Assembly (NCBI RefSeq): GCF_001704415.2
Contig: NC_030819.1
Coordinates: 33,102,575 to 33,166,574 of the forward strand
Reading direction: 5' to 3'
Length of the DNA: 64,000 nt
Origin: Capra hircus
Taxonomy: Eukaryota > Chordata > Mammalia > Artiodactyla > Bovidae
A program made the position numbers and the translations under genes. Below are positions 55,711 through 64,000 of the stretch, in pieces. The notes under the pieces were generated by a model. It saw only the letters and a list, made by a program, of their open reading frames with translations. It searched no databases and had not been told where the DNA came from. The first letter of the stretch is position 1. The number at the start of each line of letters is the position of its first letter.

Positions 55711-58700
55711 TTTAATACCCCACTCACACCTATGGACAGATCAACTAAACAGAAAATTAACAAAGAAACGCAAACTTTAAATGATACATTAGATCAGTTA
55801 GACCTAATTGATATCTATAGGACATTTCACCCCAAAACAATGAATTTCACCTTTTTTTCAAGTGCTCATGGAACCTTCTCCAGGATAGATCACATCCTGG
55901 GCCATAAATCTAAACTTGATAAATTCAAAAAAATCGAAATCATTCCAAGCATCTTTTCTGACCATAATGCATTAAGATTAGATCTCAATTACAGGAGAAA
56001 AACTATTAAAAATTCCAACATATGGAGGTTGAACAACACACTTCTGAATAACCAACAAATCACAGAAGAAATCAAAAAAGAAATCAAAATATGCATAGAA
56101 ACTAATGAAAATGAAAACACAACAACCCAAAACCTGTGGGACACTATAAAAGCAGTGCTAAGAGGAAAGTTCATAGCAATACAGGCATACCTCAAGAAAC
56201 AAGAAAAAAGTCAAATAAATAACCTAACTCTACAACTAAAGCAATTAGAAAAGGAAGAGTTGGAGAACCCCAGAGTTAGTAGAAGGAAAGAAATCTTAAA
56301 AATTAGGGCAGAAATAAATGCAAAAGAAACAAAAGAGACCATAGCAAAAATCAACAAAGCCAAAAGCTGGTTCTTTGAAAGGATAAATAAAATTGACAAA
56401 CCATTAGCCAGACTCATCAAGAAGCAAAGAGAGAAAAATCAAATCAATAAAATTAGAAATGAAAATGGAGAGATCACAACAGACAACACAGAAATACAAA
56501 GGATCATAAGAGACTACTATCAGCAATTGTATGCCAATAAAATGGACAACGTGGAAGAAATGGACAAATTCTTAGAAAAGTACAATTTTCCAAAACTGAA
56601 CCAGGAAGAAATAGAAAATCTTAACAGACCCATCACAAGCACGGAAATTAAAACTGTAATCAGAAATCTTCCAGTAAACAAAAGCCCAGGTCCAGACGGC
56701 TTCACAGCTGAATTCTACCAAAAATTTCGAGAAGAGCTAACACCTATCCTCCTCAAACTCTTCCAGAAAATTGCAGAGGAAGGTAAACTTCCAAACTCAT
56801 TCTATGAGGCCACCATCACCCTAATACCAAAACCTGACAAAGATGTCACAAAAAAAGAAAACTACAGGCCAATATCACTGATGAACATAGATGCAAAAAT
56901 CCTCAACAAAATTCTAGCAATCAGAATCCAACAACACATTAAAAAGATCATACACCATGACCAAGTGGGCTTTATCCCAGGGATGCAAGGATTCTTCAAT
57001 ATCCGCAAATCAATCAATGTAATTCACCACATTAACAAATTGAAAAATAAAAACCATATGATTATCTCAATAGATGCAGAGAAGGCCTTTGACAAAATTC
57101 AACATCCATTTATGATAAAAAACTCTCCAGAAAGCAGGAATAGAAGGAACATACCTCAACATAATAAAAGCTATCTATGACAAACCCACAGCAAACATTA
57201 TCCTCAATGGTGAAAAATTGAAAGCATTTCCCCTAAAGTCAGGAACAAGACAAGGGTGTCCACTTTCACCGCTACTATTCAACATAGTTCTGGAAGTTTT
57301 GGCCACAGCAATTAGAGCAGAAAAAGAAATAAAAGGAATCCAAATTGGAAAAGAACAAGTAAAACTCTCACTGTTTGCAGATGACATGATCCTCTACATG
57401 GAAAACCCTAAAGACTCCACCAGAAAATTACTAGAGCTAATCAATGAATATAGTAAAGTTGCAGGATATAAAATCAACACACAGAAATCCCTTGCATTCC
57501 TATACACGAATAATGAGAAAGTAGAAAAAGAAATTAAGGAAACAATTCCATTCACCATTGCAACGAAAAGAATAAAATACTTAGGAATATATCTACCTAA
57601 AGAAACTAAAGACCTATATATAGAAAACTATAAAACACTGATGAAAGAAATCAAAGAGGACACTAATAGATGGAGAAATATACCATGTTCATGGATAGGA
57701 AGAATCAATATAGTGAAAATGAGTATACTACCCAAAGCAATTTACAAATTCAATGCAATCCCTATCAAGCTACCAGCAACATTTTTCACAGAACTAGAAC
57801 AAATAATTTCAAGATTTGTATGGAAATACAAAAAACCTCGAATAGCCAAAGCAATCTTGAGAAAGAAGAATGGAACTGGAGGAATCAACTTGCCTGACTT
57901 CAGGCTCTACTACAAAGCCACAGTCATCAAGACAGTATGGTATTGGCATAAAGACAGACATATAGATCAATGGAACAAAATAGAAAGCCCAGAGATAAAT
58001 CCACACACACATGGACACCTTATCTTTGACAAAGGAGGCAAGAATATACAATGGAGTAAAGACAATCTCTTTAACAAGTGGTGCTGGGAAAACTGGTCAA
58101 CCACTTGTAAAAGAATGAAACTAGATCACTTTCTAACACCGCACACAAAAATAAACTCAAAATGGATTAAAGATCTAAATGTAAGACCAGAAACTATAAA
58201 ACTCCTAGAGGAGAACATAGGCAAAACACTCTCCGACATAAATCACAGCAGGATCCTCTATGATCCACCTCCCAGAATTCTGGAAATAAAAGCAAAAATA
58301 AACAAATGGGATCTAATTAAAATTAAAAGCTTCTGCACAACAAAGGAAAATATAAGCAAGGTGAAAAGACAGCCTTCTGAATGGGAGAAAATAATAGCAA
58401 ATGAAGCAACTGACAAACAACTAATCTCAAAAATATACAAACAACTTCTGCAGCTCAATTCCAGAAAAATAAATGACCCAATCAAAAAATGGGCCAAAGA
58501 ACTAAACAGACATTTCTCCAAAGAAGACATACGGATGGCTAACAAACACATGAAAAGATGCTCAACATCACTCATTATTAGAGAAATGCAAATCAAAACC
58601 ACAATGAGGTACCACTTCACACCAGTCAGAATGGCTGTGATCCAAAAATCTGCAAGCAATAAATGCTGGAGAGGGTGTGGAGAAAAGGGAACCCTCCTAC

Positions 58701-59098
58701 ACTGTTGGTGGGAATGCAAACTAGTACAGCCACTATGGAGAACAGTGTGGAGATTCCTTAAAAAATTGCAAATAGAACTACCTTATGACCCAGCAATCCC
58801 ACTTCTGGGCATACACACCGAGGAAACCAGAATTGAAAGAGACACATGTACCCCAATGTTCATCGCAGCACTGTTTATAATAGCCAGGACATGGAAACAA
58901 CCTAGATGTCCATCAGCAGATGAATGGATAAGAAAGCTGTGGTACATATACACAATGGAGTATTACTCAGCCGTAAAAAAGAATTCATTTGAATCAGTTC
59001 TGATGAGATGGATGAAACTGGAGCCTATTATACAGAGTGAAGTAAGCCAGAAAGAAAAACACCAATACAGTATACTAACACATATATATGGAATTTAG
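55711..59098 (+). pseudogene. L1 ORF2 (endonuclease remnant, reverse transcriptase, Cys-rich end)
   Basis: L1 ORF2p nicks DNA and reverse-transcribes L1 RNA at the nick. Here the N-terminal half of the endonuclease is lost; its last motif SDHN remains (55957-55968). The reverse transcriptase follows, with the fingers block around SPGPDGFTAEFYQ and the catalytic FADD at 57374-57385 intact. A cysteine-rich segment (CWRGCGEKG, from 58664) and the C-terminus to the stop at 59096-59098 complete it. The frame is open in two pieces: to 57180, and 57218-59098. The break is an extra A in a run of six at 57117-57122. The 5' open frame formally starts at 55645 in the host L1, by chance. Confidence 0.93.
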
Positions 59099-59442
59099 GA
59101 AGATGGCAATGACGACCCTGTATGCAAGACAGGGAAAGAGACACAGATGTGTATAATGGACTTTTGGACTCAGAGGGAGGGAGAGGGTGGGATGATTTGG
59201 GAGAATGACATTCTAACATGTATACTCTCATGTAAGAATTGAATCGCCAGTCTATGTCTGATGCAGGATACAGCATGCTTGGGGCTGGTGCATGGGGATG
59301 ACCCAGAGAGATGTTATGGGGAGGGAGGTGGGAGGGGGGTTCATGTTTGGGAACGCATGTAAGAATTAAAGATTTTAAAATTTTAAAAATAAATTAAAAA
59401 AAATAAAATAAAATCAAAAAAAAAACAAAAAATAAAGAAAAA
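55711..59442 (+). mobile_element. Ruminant L1 (L1-BT-like), 5'-truncated, 3.7 kb
   Basis: Begins inside the ORF2 endonuclease, runs through the whole of the rest of ORF2 and the 3' UTR (59099-59380) to an impure A-rich tail. Target duplication aaaaatacatatggca, 16 bases and perfect, at 55695-55710 and 59443-59458. ORF1 and the 5' UTR promoter are missing, as usual for truncated insertions. It is the least decayed LINE in the window. Confidence 0.96.
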
Positions 59443-59540
59443 AAAAATACATATGGCAATGCAAAGGAACAAGAATATCCATGACACTCTTGAAGGAAAA
59501 GATACCAAAACTACTCTAGTTAGCAAAACCTAAGTATAAG

Positions 59541-59755
59541 GCTGTTTTGTGTTTAGTTGCTTAATCGTGTCATACTCTTTGGGGCCCCATCGACTGTGGC
59601 CCACCAGGCTCCTCTGTCCATGGAATTCTCCAGGCAAGAACACTGGAGTGTGTTGCCATTTCCTTCTCCAGGGGATCTTCCCAACCCAGCAATCGAACCT
59701 GTGTTTCTTGCATTGGCAGGCAGATTCTTTACCACAGAGCCATGACGGAAGCCTG
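59541..59755 (-). mobile_element. Bov-tA SINE
   Basis: Starts 'ggctgttttgtgtttagttg' and ends in the reversed head 'ttctttaccacagagccatg'. Confidence 0.92.
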
Positions 59756-60043
59756 TTATGTAGCAATAGCTAACTAGTACAGACGTCAGCTGGGCTAGAT
59801 TGGCTGAGTTCACTCAGCACCACAGTTCCCTTCTGTGTTGGAGAACTGAGCTTCTCAGGACCCCTTTTCCTGTGTGAGTTCTGGTTTATTACCCAGTGTG
59901 AGGACTGCACGTGAGACAGAGGGTGTCCGTGAGCTCAGCCAAAGGACCATAGTTTTCAAACCTTCCCCACCCACAGCTTCCTCATCTTTGTTGGAGAACT
60001 CCATCCCTCTAGTGGCCAGCCCAAACACGTGCGGTTTTTCTTT
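59756..60043. other. Unclassified; possible LTR end at 59756-59784
   Basis: 'ttatgtagcaatagctaact' followed by agtacag resembles the end of an MLT/MST-type LTR in plus orientation. The rest is not recognised. Confidence 0.38.
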
Positions 60044-60206
60044 TGGTTTCTAACAGTACATCCAATCCACAAAGAAATCCTGATAGCTACAGTTTTAAAA
60101 GGCAGCCTGAATCTGACCATTTTATCTCCTCCATTGCCGGGGTCCAGCCCCGGTGGATCCAGGGAATTCGAAGGGTGGACGGCGTTGGCGTGGAAAGACT
60201 TGTTTG

Positions 60207-60212
60207 TTTATT
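60207..60212 (-). terminator. Polyadenylation signal of the ERVK-like LTR
   Basis: AATAAA on the minus strand, about 75 bases before the LTR end. This position fits a signal near the R/U5 border better than the AATAAA close to the TATA box. Confidence 0.5.
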
Positions 60213-60610
60213 AATGTAAGATTAGATTAAGAAACTATAGTGTAGTAAGAAGATTAAGTGGAGGAAGAGGGCTGAATAGCTTGGTTTACGCGGAAGGCCA
60301 ATAAAATTCCAGACAAGGAATTTGCACCATCTACGTTGGGCCACCGGCGCCCGCTTGAATATCTAAGGGTGCCTCGCCTTAAGCTCCCTTTCGTGCGGGT
60401 CTTAACAGCCAAGGCAAGTAGACCTGGCGAGCCTCCGCGCCCCAGGTGGAGATTCAGCCTGAAGTTAAAGTAAAGAGCAGAGAGAGGGAAAGGGAGAGAA
60501 GAAAGAGAGAGAAAGATATGGGGGGAGCCAGAGTCCCAAGAAACCAGGCCGAGAGACTAGTTCGAGAAACTGGTCCGAGAAACTGGCCCCCTCCTTTATT
60601 GTTCAGAAGG

Positions 60611-60619
60611 CCTTTTATA
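60611..60619 (-). promoter_or_regulatory. TATA box of the ERVK-like LTR
   Basis: On the minus strand tataaaagg, preceded by agtat-type AT sequence. Any transcription would run leftward, out into the L2 and the L1-rich DNA. Confidence 0.62.
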
Positions 60620-61809
60620 CTTTTGATAAAACACGGAGATCAATGGGTAACACAAAATTATGTAGCGTTCGCAACCCAGATTCTTTTTATACATCATTTT
60701 GTATACAAAAGGTCTCAGGTGATTTACATTATCTTCTGGCCAAGAGGCTTGTTAACACTTTTTGGCTCTCTTTCTTAATGAATGTTAATTTTGTTTCCCC
60801 TGACGTGTTTTTCTTTAATCTGCATCTCCTTAAAGCATTAAAGTTACATCTCTACAGAACAAAGGTGCAGTGGGATATAACAAAGAAGGTACTTAACTCA
60901 AAGATCTAATGTTGCTAATACCAGGTCTACTACTTGTTTTTCTATATACCAACTATATCTAAAAATAAAGGATATGAAAATTTGGCAGCAAGCATTGACT
61001 CAACAAATGAAACTTTTAATCAGTCCTATTCTAAAGATTTTGACTCTTCAGAAGCCCCTACATTCCTAGGATGTTTTAAGCTTCCTGTGCCTCCTGCAGT
61101 CAGGAGGCCTCAAACAATCACTCGCGCAGCTGTACGAGTCCTGCAGGCAGGCTAGAAAGCCATCAGAGGGTTTTTTTAGGATTGAAACACTCTTTCAAAT
61201 GCAGAAGACTAAAGCCCTGAATTGACTTTTTCCAGAAAATGTCAGAAGAGTGGAAAAGCAGAGCACAAAAGCCGGCAGATTTTTGTTGGGGTACATGCTT
61301 AGGAATTTCCAGAGGGGTCCCTGAAGTCTGAGCACGCCTTGCGTATGTCAGCTTCCTTCCTCATGACCTTGTCACGGGCGGGATTCCTCACACTGGCTCC
61401 CGGCACTCCATCACTATCCTGCTGGCCTAGCTCATCCTCTCTTGCCTAAATCGAACAGTTCATCTTTATGCATCTCCATTTTTTAGTCTGTTCCCACCAA
61501 ATATGAGTGATACTTTTAAAAAGTCAAATCATGAGTGCTGCTGCTCAAAACCACGAACAGCTCCCATTCCAGAGTAGAGTCAAAGCCTCGCTGTGGCCCA
61601 CATGCCCTCCACAGGCCTTTCCCTGTCTCCTTTCTGCCCTCATCTCTACCGCTTCCCTTGTGTTCCTTCTGCCTGCAGCCACACTGGCCTCTCTGCTCTT
61701 CCTCAGACATCCCAGACAGATGTACACTGTCCCAAGCCCTCGCCTAGGTGGCTTCCTCCTTTCCAGCAGCTCTTCTCAAAGATGGCTCTTCAAACCACCT
61801 AGAGGGCCC

Positions 61810-61922
61810 CTAGAGAGTCAATAGGTCTGGGGCGAGCTTAAAGATCTGCATTTTTAGTAAGCTTCCAAGAAATGCTGATTCTAATGCTGCTAGTGTGAGG
61901 ACCACGTTTTGAGAAGCTGTAC
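61810..61922 (-). mobile_element. MER5-like hAT DNA transposon
   Basis: 'aggtctggggcgagcttaaa', 'gatctgcatttttagtaagc' and 'gaccacgttttgagaagctg' are the reverse complement of MER5A blocks. Lies inside the L2. Confidence 0.75.
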
Positions 61923-62489
61923 CCTAGGGCCTCTATTGATGTAATAAATTAAATTCTCTTCTATGCATCTGGAATAAATGGTCTATACCACGCTAGAGAG
62001 AAGTGTGAAAATGACCACCAACATCATTTTGTGTTCAGTAGAATTCCAGGTGAAAGAGGCTGTGAAATAGCTTTAGGGCTGGCCCTCCAGCTCTGTCTTT
62101 GTTCAGGTGTCAACTTCTTAGTGAGATCTACCCAGATGACCCCACTTAATAGTGTGATCCCTCCCCATCTCCATTCTCTCAACTCTCCGTAAGTTCAGCT
62201 CTTTCCTTTTCCGTTTTTGCCATAGCACTGAAGACCTAATGTATTGCAATTTACTTACTTGTAAGTGGTTTAGTATCTCTCTCCTAACTGGAATGTAAAT
62301 TCCAAGGTGCAGGGATCTTTGGTTTTTATTGCAAGGGCTGAACAGACTCTTTTGAATATAAATGAAATAGTTGATTTGCAAATGAGTTAAATTCTTTCAT
62401 CTTCTCAGCAGAATATAAACTCGTTTTTTATTAAATGTACTGACTTGACTACGTATGTTCACAGCAAGACTGCAGTAATGGTAAAAACA

Positions 62490-62560
62490 GACTTCTGAGA
62501 TCAGATACACCTGGATTCAAAAGTCAGCTTCACTGTTTTTCTCCACGGAACTATGTAGAA
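62490..62560 (+). mobile_element. MIR fragment
   Basis: 'cttctgagatcagatacacc' and 'tggattcaaaagtcagcttc' match the MIR tRNA-like box region. Short and diverged. Confidence 0.6.
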
Positions 62561-64000
62561 AAGCACACTTTCTAAAAATAAAAATCTCAAATAATCTCAG
62601 AAAAACTCTTATTTTAAAACTTAGCATTAAAACCTTCACCTAACCTTCCCATAGCACCTTCTGGCAAAAAGTTTTCCAATATATATCAAATAAAGTGTAG
62701 ACTAATAACACCTTGCTGTTTCACTGACACTGAGAAAGTACTTCAAGTTCAACCCCCATAAAATACTGGCATCTCCACTGACAGTATTCATCCAGGAATG
62801 GGTTTCTGGTTCTTTGGGTTCTAGTGACCTTCCTATGTGGGACCCAAATCCCACTACAAAACTAAAATCTCACATCTCTCATCCCAAGCATTTGAGAGAA
62901 AAGAGTTGTTTACAAATGTGAATACTCTGCCTACCCACTTTAGGTCTGACCGACCTGTATAAGAGCATCGCAACGCTTTCACGATTGCGGTGAAACATAG
63001 GTGTGGGGCTGGTATCATTTATGCTGCACATCCATGCGTGACCTGATATTGCCGAAATAGTCTTTATTTCTGAACATTCCAAAACAGCGGTGTACACAGT
63101 AACAAATATTCAGTCATATCCCGTAAGAAAGCATTCATTAGTGCAAATGGATTTTGTAAAAGGTCTATCAAAAAGATTTATTTGCTTTAAAATGCATTCA
63201 TTTCCAGAAGCATTGTTAATAAAACATTACAGTTTCATCCTCTGTAAAAGTATTGAAAATCAGTTGTGGTACAGTAGCAAACATTGCAGGTATTAAGTGC
63301 AATGAGCTCGTGATGCCATTATAAATGTCAAAGCCAGGAATGACAATAAATTAACAATGAAAACAACAAGACCCATTTCACACTGCTGTCTGGCTGTCTC
63401 CTTGCAATGCTTCAGCTTACATTGTGCTCATTCAACAGAAAATTATGTATCAATTGTGTGATGGATTTTTGCTGATATATCCCTAGAGCTAAAAAAATAG
63501 TACCTTACCACAAAAATATTTTTATGGCACAAAATTTAAGTTGTTCCATAGTGGTTCACATAGGTGTAAGAAGAAATAGGCACAAAAAATAAAACTCCTG
63601 TAAACTATAAAAAAGTAAATTTCAAAGCATACGTTATATAACCTAGTTGTAAATATGCAATGTATTAAAATACAGAACATGTAATGGGAAGATGTTTAGA
63701 ACATGTAAGTAAATTGAACAGGTTAAAAAAAAAAAACAAAAACCTCAGATGGCAAGGAAAGCATTATGGATACACCTCAATTCTCTCAAAAAGGATTCAG
63801 GTACATTATCAGTTCTACAAAAACTTCCTAGCTCTAAGTGTCACAATACTGCAACCGTGGATCTGTGACCACTGCAGTATCTCAGGCAAATATTTAAGTG
63901 CAATAATTAGTCTCTGGTGATTGGTCCACTGAAAAACAATGCAGTAGATGTGTTAAAATGCAGAAGGGAAAGAATATCCTGACACCCGCTGTTACCCAGC
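62561..64000 (-). other. TE-free block, possible 3' UTR of a minus-strand gene
   Basis: About 1.4 kb to the window end with no transposable element recognised, unlike the rest of the window. On the minus strand AATAAA occurs at 63063-63068 and 63177-63182, and the sequence to the right is AT-rich with no long frame, as in a terminal exon UTR. Coding sequence, if any, would be beyond 64000. It could equally be ordinary unique DNA. Confidence 0.35.

Larger units (their letters stand above)
54090..59540 (+). mobile_element. Old L1M ORF2 remnant hosting two younger L1 insertions
   Basis: Diverged ORF2: endonuclease-region blocks at 54270-54530 ('aaatatgtacacaccaaatc'), the reverse transcriptase part at 54580-54928 ('gcattatgaccaagttggat'), then 55114-55710 and 59443-59540 ('atggcaatgcaaaggaacaa'). 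The order fits a single plus-strand copy, broken at 54939 and 55711 by ruminant L1 insertions in the same orientation. The endonuclease-to-reverse transcriptase linker is shortened. Confidence 0.72.
60135..61405 (-). mobile_element. Solo LTR of a ruminant class II (ERVK-like) endogenous retrovirus
   Basis: Sharp boundaries: the plus strand begins tgccggg (60135-60141) and ends cccggca (61399-61405), inverted copies as in retroviral LTR ends. A perfect 6-base target duplication, ctccat, lies at 60129-60134 and 61406-61411; six bases is typical of class II ERVs. Read on the minus strand there is a TATA box at 60611-60619, and AATAAA signals at 60595-60600 and 60207-60212. No gag, pro, pol or env lies beside it, so recombination has removed the provirus interior. 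Frames such as 60446-60778 are chance. Confidence 0.93.
60044..62350 (+). mobile_element. L2 LINE, split by an ERV LTR and an MER5
   Basis: 'tacatccaatccacaaagaa' left of the LTR continues at 61412 ('cactatcctgctggcctagc'), then 'caaaaccacgaacagctccc', 'acactggcctctctgctctt', and after the MER5 'gtcaacttcttagtgagatc' to 'tggaatgtaaattccaaggt'. All blocks are in L2 order. Non-coding now. Confidence 0.8.

Noticed and set aside
60446..60778. 110-residue plus frame, Arg/Glu-rich start
   Set aside because: Lies antisense within the ERVK-like LTR; the arginine/glutamate run is a purine-rich tract.
1..64000. CRISPR array or bacterial-type operon
   Set aside because: Repeats are interspersed eukaryotic SINEs and LINEs with target duplications; no regular spacer pattern and no dense coding.
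1..64000. Previously undescribed biological system
   Set aside because: Everything with clear structure can be explained by known transposable element classes and microsatellites; what remains is unclassified unique DNA without evidence of function.

Overview
The window is repeat-rich, gene-poor nuclear DNA from a ruminant, most likely a bovid (cattle, sheep, goat or a close relative). This rests on the repeats: many Bov-tA and Bov-A2 SINEs, BovB (RTE) LINE copies, CHR-type tRNA-derived SINEs, ruminant L1 (L1-BT-like) with its characteristic 3' end, and ruminant LTRs, over an older eutherian layer of L1M, L2, MIR, MER5/MER1 hAT and MLT1 copies. The exact species cannot be fixed by reading. 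No intact host protein-coding gene, rRNA, functional tRNA or CRISPR array was found. Almost all open reading frames are frames through SINEs, antisense frames of LINEs, or chance.

Layout. 1-5.6 kb: an ERV LTR, then an old L1 split by a Bov-tA, by a second LTR that itself contains a BovB, and by a CHR SINE. 5.6-9.6 kb: mostly unique DNA with SINEs and MIR. 9.58-14.4 kb: a minus-strand L1 whose 5' part is inverted and which was later hit by two BovB copies, one of them also 5'-inverted; target duplications support each step. 14.4-20.8 kb: L2, BovB tails, SINEs and a TE-poor block at 17.5-19.1 kb. 20.8-23.1 kb: a long plus-strand L2 interrupted by an L1M fragment and three SINEs. 23-41.6 kb: unique DNA with scattered SINE, L2, MIR and hAT copies and an MLT1-type solo LTR. 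41.6-46.1 kb: two abutting minus-strand L1 copies carrying a BovB and two SINEs. 46-54 kb: mixed, with an (AC)21 microsatellite, a short mariner-like palindrome and two hAT remnants. 54.1-59.5 kb: an old L1 holding two younger ruminant L1 insertions, the larger 3.7 kb with an almost open ORF2. 60.0-62.35 kb: an L2 split by a 1.27-kb class II ERV solo LTR with a perfect 6-bp duplication. 62.6-64 kb: TE-free DNA with minus-strand poly(A) signals, possibly the 3' UTR of a gene lying beyond the right edge.

How the parts relate. These are not cooperating genes but a layered record of retrotransposition. SINEs use LINE machinery, younger LINEs land in the A-rich strands of older ones, and the nesting gives a relative order of events. 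I found no convincing undescribed biological system. The most informative items are the two independent 5' inversions in one nest, the nearly open L1 ORF2 broken by one extra A, the precisely bounded ERV LTR, and the possible 3' UTR at the right edge. Repeat family names come from memory of consensus sequences, not from a database search, and boundaries without a stated target duplication are approximate.
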